The notes beneath the pieces were generated by a model that did not search any database, was not told where the DNA came from, and saw nothing but the letters and a program-made list of their open reading frames with translations. A DNA stretch of 57,834 nt from Pseudomonas frederiksbergensis (GTDB lineage Bacteria; Pseudomonadota; Gammaproteobacteria; Pseudomonadales; Pseudomonadaceae): positions 1 through 57,834 of the forward strand of contig NZ_JAAUOE010000036.1 of the NCBI RefSeq assembly GCF_017114915.1, given 5' to 3'. Of this stretch, positions 49,278 to 57,834 are shown piece by piece (position 1 is the stretch's first letter; every line of letters starts with the position of its first letter). The position numbers and the translations under genes are program-made.

Positions 49278-50246
49278 TCAAGATCGCGGCGCGTAGGCGA
49301 ATACATCCGCGCGCATTTGATGGGCATCCATTCCCGCTTCAACCAACGCATCCAGCGTGCCATAGACCATGGCCGGAGAACCGCTGGCATAGACGTGCAG
49401 CGCTTTCAGATCAGGGAAATCTTCACACACCGCCTCATGCAACATGCCGCAGCGCCCCTGCCAGCCGCATTGATCGCTGACGACTTTATGCAGGAACAGA
49501 TTGGGCAGTTTCTCCCATTCATCCCAATGTTCGATGTCGTAAAAGTCTTCAGGTCGGCGCACGCCCCAATACAGATGCACTGGATGCTTGAAACCCGTGG
49601 CGCGGCAATGTTCGATCAGGCTATGGATCTGGCCCATGCCGGTACCGGCGGCAATCAGTACCAGCGGACCGTTCGGCAGTTCCGCCAGATGGGTGTCACC
49701 GAACGGCATTTCAATTCGCACCATCGAGTTGCGCTGAAGCTGTTCAATCAGGTTAAGTGCACTGCTTTCGCGCGCCAATACATGAATTTCCAGGTCGCGG
49801 CCGGAATGCGGAGCAGAGGCCAGGGAGAAAGCGGACTTCTCGCCGTTCTCACGCTCGATCATCAGGTACTGGCCGGCGTGGTAGCGCGGCGGTTTGCCCG
49901 CTGGCGCACGCAGACGCACGCGCCAGGTGTCGCCGCCGACGCCCCTGCATTCAATGACCTGACACGACATGCCGCGCACCGGCAGTTCTCCCAGCGCGAG
50001 CACGCCATCCCACAGCACGATGCAGTCTTCCAGCGGCTCTGCAATGCAAGTGTAGAACTCGCCATGGTCGCGCACATCGCCAGCCTGTTCGACCCGCCCT
50101 TCCACCAGCAGCGCGCCGCACACATGGCAATTGCCGTTGCGACAGCTTTGCGGGCATTCATAGCCCAGGCGCCGCGCGCCATCGAGAATCCGCTCGCCGG
50201 GCAGAATCTCAAGCACTGCTCCGGAAGGCTGCAAGGTTACACGCAT
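49278..50246 (-). CDS. [2Fe-2S] ferredoxin-NAD(P)H reductase
   Basis: A 322-residue electron-transfer flavoprotein. The N-terminal plant-type ferredoxin domain has CPQSCRNGNCHVCGALL and a later Cys67, giving ligands Cys35, Cys40, Cys43 and Cys67. The FAD domain has YHAGQYLMIERENGEKSAFS, and the NAD domain LVLIAAGTGMGQIHSLIEH and VYASGSPAMVYGTLDAL. It resembles CDP-6-deoxy-glucoseen reductase (AscD) and phenol-hydroxylase reductases. The ATG at 50246 shares a base with the ubiD stop (TGATG), so the two are coupled; E. coli likewise has fre next to ubiD. A TTG at 50249 is an alternative start. Electron acceptor unknown. Confidence 0.88.
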   Translation of the reverse strand: MRVTLQPSGAVLEILPGERILDGARRLGYECPQSCRNGNCHVCGALLVEGRVEQAGDVRDHGEFYTCIAEPLEDCIVLWDGVLALGELPVRGMSCQVIECRGVGGDTWRVRLRAPAGKPPRYHAGQYLMIERENGEKSAFSLASAPHSGRDLEIHVLARESSALNLIEQLQRNSMVRIEMPFGDTHLAELPNGPLVLIAAGTGMGQIHSLIEHCRATGFKHPVHLYWGVRRPEDFYDIEHWDEWEKLPNLFLHKVVSDQCGWQGRCGMLHEAVCEDFPDLKALHVYASGSPAMVYGTLDALVEAGMDAHQMRADVFAYAPRS

Positions 50247-51712
50247 CAATCTATTCCTAACTGATTCCAGATGGCATCGATCCGTTGGGTAACGGCTTCA
50301 TCCTTGACGATGACCCGGCCCCACTCACGGGTGGTTTCGCCTGGCCATTTATGCGTGGCATCGAGCCCCATCTTCGAACCCAGGCCGGAGACCGGCGAGG
50401 CGAAGTCCAGGTAGTCGATCGGCGTGTTGTCGATCATCACCGTGTCACGCTTGGGGTCCATGCGCGTGGTGATGGCCCAGATCACGTCGTTCCAGTCCCG
50501 TGCGTTGATATCGTCGTCGGTGACGATAACGAACTTGGTGTACATGAACTGTCGCAAAAACGACCAGACACCGAGCATTACCCGCTTGGCATGCCCAGGA
50601 TACGACTTCTTCATGGTCACGATGGCCATGCGGTACGAGCAGCCTTCGGGCGGCAGGTAGAAGTCAGTGATCTCCGGGAACTGCTTTTGCAGGATCGGCA
50701 CGAACACTTCATTCAGCGCCACACCGAGAATCGCCGGCTCATCCGGCGGACGGCCGGTGTAGGTGCTGTGGTAGATCGGCTTGATCCGATGGGTGATGCG
50801 CTCGACGGTGAACACCGGGAAGCTGTCGACTTCATTGTAGTAACCGGTGTGGTCGCCGTACGGACCTTCATCGGCCATTTCGCCCGGATGGATCACGCCT
50901 TCGAGGATGATTTCGGCAGTGGCCGGCACTTGCAGGTCATTGCCGCGGCACTTCACCAGCTCAGTGCGGTTGCCCCGCAACAGACCGGCAAACGCGTATT
51001 CGGAGAGACTGTCCGGCACCGGCGTCACGGCACCAAGGATGGTGGCCGGATCAGCGCCCAGGGCCACAGACACCGGGAACGGCTGGCCGGGGTGTTTCTC
51101 GCACCACTCACGGTAATCCAGCGCGCCGCCACGGTGACTCAACCAGCGCATGATCACCTTGTTGCGGCCGATCACCTGTTGACGGTAAATGCCGAGGTTC
51201 TGGCGATCCTTGTTCGGACCTTTGGTGACGGTCAGACCCCAGGTGATCAGCGGGCCGACGTCTCCCGGCCAGCAGGTCTGCACCGGTAACATCGCGAGGT
51301 CGACATCGTCGCCTTCGATGACCACTTCCTGGCACACCGCGTCTTTGACGACTTTCGGCGCCATCGAGATGATCTTGCGAAAGATCGGCAGCTTGGACCA
51401 GGCATCCTTCAGGCCCTTTGGCGGCTCGGGCTCTTTGAGGAACGCCAGCAACTTGCCGATTTCGCGCAGCTCGCTGACCGCTTCCGCGCCCATGCCCAGC
51501 GCCACGCGCTCAGGCGTACCGAACAGATTGCCGAGTACAGGGATGTCATAACCGGTAGGTTTTTCGAACAGCAGGGCCGGGCCCTTGGCGCGCAATGTGC
51601 GATCGCAGACCTCGGTCATTTCGAGCACTGGGGACACCGGAACCTGGATGCGCTTGAGTTCACCGCGCTTTTCCAGGCCGCTGATAAAGTCGCGCAAGTC
51701 GCGATACTGCAT
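50246..51712 (-). CDS. ubiD: 4-hydroxy-3-polyprenylbenzoate decarboxylase UbiD
   Basis: Prenylated-FMN-dependent decarboxylase of ubiquinone synthesis, 488 residues. MQYRDLRDFISGLEKRGELK, LLFEKPTGYDIPVLGNLFGT, RQQVIGRNKVIMRWLSHRGG, GPYGDHTGYYNEVDSFPVF and VIWAITTRMDPKRD are UbiD signatures. The catalytic Glu lies in the ILEGVIHPGEMADEGPYGD segment. GAGG precedes the ATG. UbiX, which makes the cofactor, is not in the window. Confidence 0.96.
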   Translation of the reverse strand: MQYRDLRDFISGLEKRGELKRIQVPVSPVLEMTEVCDRTLRAKGPALLFEKPTGYDIPVLGNLFGTPERVALGMGAEAVSELREIGKLLAFLKEPEPPKGLKDAWSKLPIFRKIISMAPKVVKDAVCQEVVIEGDDVDLAMLPVQTCWPGDVGPLITWGLTVTKGPNKDRQNLGIYRQQVIGRNKVIMRWLSHRGGALDYREWCEKHPGQPFPVSVALGADPATILGAVTPVPDSLSEYAFAGLLRGNRTELVKCRGNDLQVPATAEIILEGVIHPGEMADEGPYGDHTGYYNEVDSFPVFTVERITHRIKPIYHSTYTGRPPDEPAILGVALNEVFVPILQKQFPEITDFYLPPEGCSYRMAIVTMKKSYPGHAKRVMLGVWSFLRQFMYTKFVIVTDDDINARDWNDVIWAITTRMDPKRDTVMIDNTPIDYLDFASPVSGLGSKMGLDATHKWPGETTREWGRVIVKDEAVTQRIDAIWNQLGID

Positions 51713-51814
51713 GCGTGAGCCTCGTATTGGCCGTGGCGTTCGGGGGCAGGCAGTTTAGCGCCGAACCCCTCTATTCAGAACAACGAACTGCCGTTGATCA
51801 AAAATCAGATAGCA

Positions 51815-51838
51815 AAAAGCCGGGTTTCCCCGGCTTTT
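51815..51838 (-). terminator. Terminator of rho
   Basis: AAAAGCCGGG-TTTC-CCCGGCTTTT, symmetric with A and T flanks, 17 bases after the rho stop. Confidence 0.85.
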
Positions 51839-51854
51839 GCTGACTTTCTGCGAT

Positions 51855-53114
<1,260 letters not shown>

Positions 53115-53311
53115 ATAGGAATGACGTAATCATTTATGGAGGGGGGAAATTAAGCTTTTGGCTTAATGAGGCCGCGCCGCGGAGAAGGCGACAGGATCGC
53201 GTACTTATTCGAAAAGGAGTGCGTCGGCGACGGCTAGCAGGGGGCAGTGGAGAAACCAGTGCGGGGCCGAATGTACCACCTGAGTTTCAGAGCGTCTAGC
53301 CCTCAATAACG

Positions 53312-53340
53312 AAAAGGCCCCGCAATATGCGGGGCCTTTT
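53312..53340 (-). terminator. Terminator of trxA
   Basis: AAAAGGCCCCGC-AATAT-GCGGGGCCTTTT, 21 bases after the trxA stop. It shields rho from trxA read-through. Confidence 0.9.
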
Positions 53341-53361
53341 CATGACGCTTTATAACAACGC

Positions 53362-53691
53362 TTAGATGTTGGCGTCGAGGAAAGCGGCCAGTTGCGACTT
53401 CGACAGCGCGCCGACCTTGGTGGCTTCGACGTTGCCGTTCTTGAACAGCATCAGCGTCGGGATACCACGCACGCCGTGCTTGGCCGGGGTTTCCTGGTTC
53501 TCGTCGATGTTCAGCTTGGCAACGGTCAGTTTGCCTTTGTAGGTCTCGGCAATTTCGTCCAGAACAGGAGCGATCATTTTGCAAGGGCCGCACCATTCAG
53601 CCCAGTAGTCGACCAGTACAGCGCCTTCGGCCTTGAGTACGTCGGCCTCGAAGCTAGCGTCGCTAACGTGTTTGATAAGATCGCTGCTCAT
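53362..53691 (-). CDS. trxA: Thioredoxin TrxA
   Basis: Cytoplasmic thioredoxin, 109 residues. The redox centre is AEWCGPCKMIAPVL (Cys34, Cys37), the cis-proline loop is RGIPTLMLFKNG, and Asp28 is the buried acid in LVDYWAEW. Upstream of rho in the order conserved across Pseudomonas and enterics. A -10-like TATGAT lies at 53733-53728. Confidence 0.97.
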   Translation of the reverse strand: MSSDLIKHVSDASFEADVLKAEGAVLVDYWAEWCGPCKMIAPVLDEIAETYKGKLTVAKLNIDENQETPAKHGVRGIPTLMLFKNGNVEATKVGALSKSQLAAFLDANI

Positions 53692-53727
53692 GGAAGTCTC
53701 CAGGTTGTAAGCAAAAAAACGTGGCCC

Positions 53728-53733
53728 ATCATA
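53728..53733 (-). promoter_or_regulatory. Candidate -10 box of trxA
   Basis: TATGAT on the minus strand, about 36 bases upstream of the trxA ATG. The -35 region is weak. Confidence 0.4.
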
Positions 53734-53811
53734 GCCGCCCTTCCCCCGTTCAGGAAGCCGCAGATGATTGAGTCTCGCTATGGTGCCCCATGAATTTGGG
53801 TATAGCTCAAG

Positions 53812-54519
53812 TCACGAGGTGGCGGGAGCGACGAACGCAATTCCGGTGCGCAGGGCGGCGTTGCGCACATGCTCCTGCATCGCCTTCTGCGCGGCACCAG
53901 AGGCCCGGCGGGCCAGCGCGCGGAGGATTTTACGGTGTTCCTGCCAGGTTTCCATGGCCCGTTCGGCCCGGATGAACGGTAGCTTCTGGCTCTCCAGAAA
54001 GATGTCGGCGCTGGCCGTCAGGATACTCAGCATCGCCTGATTGCCGCTGGCCAGGAGGATGCGCCGGTGAAACTCGAAGTCCAGTCGCGCCGCCCCATCG
54101 AAGTTGGCTGCACGCAGTTCGTTGCGCATGGCGGCGACGTTGTCTTCCAGGGCATCGAGATCCTCGGTGCTCAGGGTCACGGCCGCCAGCCCGGCGGCAA
54201 AACCCTCCAGCGCGTAGCGCAACTGAAAGATGTCCAACGGCGATGCCTGGGCCGCGAACGGCCAGCCCGGCGCCGCATCGCCCCGGGGCAGATCGACCGG
54301 TGACTGCACGAACACGCCCTTGCCTGGCTGGATACTGATCACGCCCAACGCACTCAGGGATGACAACGCCTCGCGCAGCGACGCCCGACTGACCCCCAAT
54401 TGCACCGCCAGGTCCCGTTGCGATGGCAAGGCATCCCCCGGCCCGAAACCTTGTTCGGTGATCAGTTTGCGGATGGCTTGCAGCGCCACTTCGGGTACTG
54501 CGCGGGAGATCGAGTTCAT
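53812..54519 (-). CDS. GntR-family (FadR-type) transcriptional regulator
   Basis: A 235-residue regulator. The N-terminal winged helix has GPGDALPSQRDLAVQLGVSR and ASLREALSSLSALGVISIQP; the C-terminal FCD-type helical ligand domain has FQLRYALEGFAAGLAAVTLS, DLEFHRRILLASGN-like sequence (LDFEFHRRILLASGNQAMLS) and EEHRKI-type histidines (METWQEHRKILRAL). Such histidines often bind a metal and a small acid. It is divergent from the ABC importer at 54776 and probably represses it. Confidence 0.88.
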   Translation of the reverse strand: MNSISRAVPEVALQAIRKLITEQGFGPGDALPSQRDLAVQLGVSRASLREALSSLSALGVISIQPGKGVFVQSPVDLPRGDAAPGWPFAAQASPLDIFQLRYALEGFAAGLAAVTLSTEDLDALEDNVAAMRNELRAANFDGAARLDFEFHRRILLASGNQAMLSILTASADIFLESQKLPFIRAERAMETWQEHRKILRALARRASGAAQKAMQEHVRNAALRTGIAFVAPATS

Positions 54520-54656
54520 GGTTTTTCAGACGAACCAGGCCAATGAGCGGCTAGTTGTAAAGCTATTCGCGACGTCCGGCAAGTCGTGCCCCATGGGGGT
54601 TCGGCAATTTTCCCGGATGCGCCATCGGAGTGCGAAATGCTACCCGACTGTTCAGA

Positions 54657-54687
54657 CCAGTAAGACCGAACGACACCAGTAAAACCG
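54657..54687. promoter_or_regulatory. Candidate operator: direct repeat in the GntR/ABC control region
   Basis: CCAGTAAGACCG (54657-54668) and CCAGTAAAACCG (54676-54687), 19 bases apart, lie mid-way in the 256-base divergent gap. The spacing puts them on roughly the same DNA face. The remaining gap contains no gene I can support. Confidence 0.4.
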
Positions 54688-54775
54688 TGGCCTGCGCCCC
54701 CCAAAACCGAATCTTGGCATGGCCCGTGCTGTGTCGATCCGCAGAAATCACTTCCCGCCGATCCGGAGATTTGCC

Positions 54776-55561
54776 ATGACCCAGCGTTACAGCGCCCTCC
54801 TCGCCGCCCTGTTTGCCAGCCTGATGCTGAGCCAGGCACCCGCCCACGCCGACGGTCTGGAGGATGTGGTCAAACGCGGCACCCTCAAAGTTGCCGTGCC
54901 CCAGGACTTCCCGCCGTTCGGTTCGGTCGGCCCGGACATGAAACCTCGCGGCCTGGACATCGACACCGCCAAACTGCTCGCCGACCAACTCAAGGTCAAA
55001 CTCGAACTGACCCCGGTCAACAGCACCAACCGCATCCCGTTCCTGACCACCGGCAAGGTCGACCTGGTGATTTCCAGCCTCGGCAAGAACCCCGAGCGCG
55101 AGAAAGTCATCGACTTTTCCCGTGCCTACGCGCCGTTCTACCTCGCCGTGTTCGGCCCGCCAGAGGCCGCCATCAGCGGTCTGGATGATCTCAAGGGCAA
55201 AACCATCAGCGTCACCCGTGGCGCCATTGAAGACATCGAGTTGACCAAAGTCGCCCCCGAAGGCACGACCATCAAACGCTTTGAAGACAATAACTCGACC
55301 ATTGCCGCCTACCTCGCGGGGCAAGTCGACCTGATCGCCAGCGGCAACGTGGTGATGGTGGCCATCAGTGAGAAAAACCCGAAACGCGTGCCAGCCCTGA
55401 AAGTGAAGCTCAAGGATTCGCCGGTGTACGTCGGCGTGAACAAGAACGAGCCGGCGTTACTGGACAAGGTCAACCAGATCCTTACCACCGCCAAGGCCGA
55501 TGGCGCCCTGGAGAAGAACTCCCGGACCTGGCTCAAAGAACCGCTGCCGGCCGATCTCTGA
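54776..55561 (+). CDS. Amino-acid-type ABC transporter binding protein
   Basis: Periplasmic binding protein (SBP_bac_3), 261 residues from the ATG at 54776 with GGAG upstream. The signal peptide MTQRYSALLAALFASLMLSQ...AHA precedes DGLEDVVKRGTLKVAVPQDF. RGLDIDTAKLLADQLKVKLE, DLVISSLGKNPEREKVIDFS and AYLAGQVDLIASGNVVM are standard for polar amino acid binders. The usual Arg that holds the ligand carboxylate is not evident at the NPEREK position pattern, so ligand type is open. First of four importer genes. Confidence 0.9.
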   Translation: MTQRYSALLAALFASLMLSQAPAHADGLEDVVKRGTLKVAVPQDFPPFGSVGPDMKPRGLDIDTAKLLADQLKVKLELTPVNSTNRIPFLTTGKVDLVISSLGKNPEREKVIDFSRAYAPFYLAVFGPPEAAISGLDDLKGKTISVTRGAIEDIELTKVAPEGTTIKRFEDNNSTIAAYLAGQVDLIASGNVVMVAISEKNPKRVPALKVKLKDSPVYVGVNKNEPALLDKVNQILTTAKADGALEKNSRTWLKEPLPADL

Positions 55562-55583
55562 TCGGTCGCGCGGGAGACGACTC

Positions 55584-56252
55584 ATGGCTTATCAGTTCGA
55601 TTTCTTGCCGGTGGTGGAAAACACCGATCTGCTGCTGCGCGGTGCGCTGTTCACCCTTGAACTGACGGCCATCGGCGCGCTGCTCGGGGTGGGCGTAGGC
55701 ATCGTCGGGGCGCTGGTGCGGGCGTGGAACATCCGCCCGTTCGCCGGCATTTTCGGGGTTTACGTGGAGTTGATCCGCAACACGCCCTTTCTGGTGCAGC
55801 TGTTTTTCATCTTCTTCGGTTTGCCGTCGCTGGGCCTGCAGATTTCCGAATGGCAGGCGGCGGTGCTGGCGATGGTGATCAACCTGGGTGCCTATTCGAC
55901 CGAGATCATCCGCGCCGGCATTCAAGCGATCCCCCGCGGGCAGCTGGAAGCCGCGGCCGCCCTGGCGATGTCCCGCTTCGAAGCGTTCCGCCATGTGGTT
56001 CTGCTGCCGGCGCTGGGCAAGGTCTGGCCGGCCCTGAGCAGCCAGATCATCATCGTCATGCTTGGCTCGGCGGTCTGTTCGCAGATCGCCACCGAAGAGT
56101 TGAGTTTCGCCGCCAACTTCATTCAATCGCGCAACTTCCGCGCCTTTGAAACCTATGCCCTGACCACACTGATCTACCTGTGCATGGCGCTGCTGATCCG
56201 CCAGTTGCTGAACTGGATAGGCCGGCGCTACCTGGTAAGGAGCAGCCAATGA
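55584..56252 (+). CDS. Amino-acid-type ABC transporter permease 1
   Basis: A 222-residue HisM/GlnP-type permease with about five membrane segments. VELIRNTPFLVQLFFIFFGL is the family hallmark, and the EAA loop is LEAAAALAMSRFEAFRHVVL. It starts 23 bases after the binding-protein gene and its stop overlaps the next ATG as ATGA. Confidence 0.9.
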   Translation: MAYQFDFLPVVENTDLLLRGALFTLELTAIGALLGVGVGIVGALVRAWNIRPFAGIFGVYVELIRNTPFLVQLFFIFFGLPSLGLQISEWQAAVLAMVINLGAYSTEIIRAGIQAIPRGQLEAAAALAMSRFEAFRHVVLLPALGKVWPALSSQIIIVMLGSAVCSQIATEELSFAANFIQSRNFRAFETYALTTLIYLCMALLIRQLLNWIGRRYLVRSSQ

Positions 56253-56899
56253 GCGATTTCACCTTCTGGGACATCCTGCGCAACCTGCTCACCGGCCTGC
56301 AGTGGACCCTGGCGTTGTCGCTGGTGGCGTTTATCGGCGGCGGGGTGATCGGTTTGCTGATCATGGTGATGCGGATTTCAAAAAAATCCCTGCCCAGCCA
56401 CTTCGCCCGCACCTACATCGAACTGTTCCAGGGCACGCCGCTGTTGATGCAGCTGTTTCTGGTGTTCTTCGGCGTGGCGCTGGCCGGCGTGGAAATTTCA
56501 CCCTGGATGGCGGCGGCGATTGCCCTGACGCTGTTCACCAGCGCCTACCTGGCGGAGATCTGGCGCGGTTGCGTCGACTCGATCCCCCACGGCCAGTGGG
56601 AAGCCTCGTCGAGCCTGGCGCTCAATCCGCTGGAGCAATTGCGTTACGTGATCCTGCCGCAAGCCCTGCGCATCGCCGTGGCACCGACCGTGGGGTTCTC
56701 GGTGCAAGTGGTCAAAGGCACCGCCGTCACCTCGATCATCGGCTTCACCGAACTGACCAAGACTGGCGGCATGCTCGCCAATGCGACCTTCGAACCCTTC
56801 ATGGTCTACGGCCTCGTCGCCCTCGGTTACTTCCTGCTCTGCTACCCCTTGTCCCTCAGTGCGCGCTACCTGGAAAGGAGACTGCATGCCTCTGCTTAG
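56249..56899 (+). CDS. Amino-acid-type ABC transporter permease 2
   Basis: A 216-residue permease of the same family (IELFQGTPLLMQLFLVFFGV; EAA loop WEASSSLALNPLEQLRYVIL). It pairs with permease 1 to form the channel. The 3' end overlaps the ATPase gene by 14 bases, indicating coupled translation. Confidence 0.9.
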   Translation: MSDFTFWDILRNLLTGLQWTLALSLVAFIGGGVIGLLIMVMRISKKSLPSHFARTYIELFQGTPLLMQLFLVFFGVALAGVEISPWMAAAIALTLFTSAYLAEIWRGCVDSIPHGQWEASSSLALNPLEQLRYVILPQALRIAVAPTVGFSVQVVKGTAVTSIIGFTELTKTGGMLANATFEPFMVYGLVALGYFLLCYPLSLSARYLERRLHASA

Positions 56900-57623
56900 A
56901 ATTTCCGCCCTGCATAAATATTACGGCGACCACCATGTACTCAAAGGCATCGATCTGAGTATCGAGGAAGGCCAGGTGGTGGCGATCATCGGGCGCAGCG
57001 GCTCGGGCAAATCCACTTTGCTGCGCACCCTCAATGGCCTGGAATCGATCAACGATGGCGTGATCGAAGTCGACGGCGAATACCTCGACGCCGCCCGCGC
57101 CGACCTGCGCAGCCTGCGACAGAAAGTCGGGATGGTGTTCCAGCAGTTCAACCTGTTCCCGCACCTGACGGTAGGCGAGAACGTCATGCTCGCGCCGCAA
57201 GTGGTGCAGAAAGTGCCAAAAGCCAAAGCCGCCGAACGGGCGCGGCAGATGCTGGAACGGGTGGGGCTGGGGGAGAAATTCGACGCCTTTCCGGATCGAC
57301 TCTCTGGCGGCCAGCAACAGCGGGTGGCGATCGCCCGGGCGCTGGCCATGTCACCGAAAGTCTTGCTGTGCGATGAAATCACCTCGGCCCTCGATCCGGA
57401 ACTGGTCAACGAGGTGCTCAGCGTGGTCCGGCAACTGGCCAAAGAAGGCATGACATTGATCATGGTCACCCATGAAATGCGCTTTGCCCGCGAGGTTGGG
57501 GATAAGTTGGTGTTCATGCATCAGGGCAAGGTGCATGAGGTGGGGGATCCGAAGATTCTGTTTGCCAACCCGCAGACCGCGGAGCTGGCGAATTTCATTG
57601 GGACCGTGGAGGCGGCGGGCTGA
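56886..57623 (+). CDS. Amino-acid-type ABC transporter ATPase
   Basis: A 245-residue GlnQ/HisP-type ATPase. Walker A is GRSGSGKS at 36-43, with Q-loop GMVFQQFNLFPHLTVGENVM, signature LSGGQQQRVAIARALAMSP, Walker B VLLCDEITSALDPELVNEVL and H-loop MVTHEMRFAREV. All ATPase elements are intact. The start at 56886 has GGAG upstream within the previous gene. Confidence 0.93.
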   Translation: MPLLRISALHKYYGDHHVLKGIDLSIEEGQVVAIIGRSGSGKSTLLRTLNGLESINDGVIEVDGEYLDAARADLRSLRQKVGMVFQQFNLFPHLTVGENVMLAPQVVQKVPKAKAAERARQMLERVGLGEKFDAFPDRLSGGQQQRVAIARALAMSPKVLLCDEITSALDPELVNEVLSVVRQLAKEGMTLIMVTHEMRFAREVGDKLVFMHQGKVHEVGDPKILFANPQTAELANFIGTVEAAG

Positions 57624-57643
57624 TAGATCTTCAGCGTGTGTGA

Positions 57644-57720
57644 GGCCGCCTTCGCGGGCAAGCCCGCTCCTACGGGGGGACGCGGTCATCCGTAGGAGCA
57701 GGCTTGCCCGCGAAGGGGCC
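57644..57720. repeat. Paired REP element (BIME-like)
   Basis: GGCCGCCTTCGCGGGCAAGC followed by CCGCTCCTACGG, then the inverse CCGTAGGAGCAGGCTTGCCC and GCGAAGGGGCC. This is the best-known P. fluorescens REP unit in inverted pair form, 20 bases after the ABC ATPase stop. Confidence 0.9.
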
Positions 57721-57750
57721 AGCAGCAACACCACAAGAGCCCCCGTGCTA

Positions 57751-57778
57751 AAAGATCGCAGCCTTCGGCAGCTCCTAC
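57751..57778. repeat. Single REP half-unit
   Basis: AGATCGCAGCCTTCGGCAGC followed by TCCTAC. A lone copy of the unit whose core also appears in the 3298-3400 palindrome. The last 56 bases of the window beyond it show nothing I can support. Confidence 0.75.
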
Positions 57779-57834
57779 GCGTTGGCGCGAGCGTTTGATC
57801 GTGGCAGGATGTCGGGGTTATCGACCGAGACCCC

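Overview
The window reads as ordinary chromosome from a Pseudomonas, most likely of the fluorescens lineage. This rests on the polyamine (spu) locus layout, the ssuEADCBF sulfonate operon with its molbindin gene ssuF, the order argA-argE-CYTH-gcv-ubi-pepP-zapA-6S-ubiD-rho-trxA familiar from Pseudomonas genomes, high GC, and many short palindromic REP-type repeats. Identities come from reading translated sequence and from family knowledge; no database search was run.

Layout. 1-9.5 kb: polyamine uptake and gamma-glutamylation on the minus strand (spuA remnant, spuB, spuC, spuD, spuE, spuF, partial spuG), with spuI divergent. 9.6-15.1 kb: a TetR regulator, then the minus-strand ssuEADCBF operon. 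15.3-17.6 kb: a 1-Cys peroxiredoxin (lsfA type) and an OprD-family porin. 18-22.3 kb: argA, argE and a CYTH/CHAD protein. 22.3-25.6 kb: an Lrp-type regulator, a small ACT-like protein, an orphan GspE-type ATPase and a secreted DUF2388-type protein. 25.7-33.4 kb: gcvT-gcvH-gcvP and an iron ABC permease and binding protein. 33.5-38 kb: ubiI, ubiH, pepP and a YgfB/YecA protein in one tight operon, including an overlooked 37-codon ORF. 38.1-40.4 kb: a coiled-coil protein, zapA, 6S RNA, 5-formyl-THF cyclo-ligase, a 49-residue membrane protein and an EVE-domain protein. 40.5-46.9 kb: an HlyD/RbbA-like/ABC-2 exporter operon, an orphan FliL-like protein and a quinone oxidoreductase. 47-53.7 kb: glpT, a ChaC-type cyclotransferase, a ferredoxin-reductase, ubiD, rho and trxA. 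53.8-57.6 kb: a GntR regulator divergent from a four-gene amino-acid-type ABC importer.

How the genes work together. Polyamines enter through SpuD/SpuE-FGH and are glutamylated or transaminated by SpuB/SpuI/SpuC, but the gamma-glutamyl hydrolase SpuA has lost its catalytic core in this sequence. Sulfonates are imported by SsuABC and desulfonated by SsuD with FMNH2 from SsuE; lsfA shares promoter motifs with this operon. GcvTHP are three of the four glycine-cleavage proteins; UbiD/UbiI/UbiH act in ubiquinone synthesis.

I see no prophage, insertion sequence, CRISPR array, tRNA or rRNA. I did not find a convincing new multi-gene system. The points most worth a second look are the in-frame spuA deletion, a three-hairpin repeat family with a collapsed short form, a 21-bp RNA hairpin whose imperfections are all G-U pairs on one strand, and several very small or broken genes.
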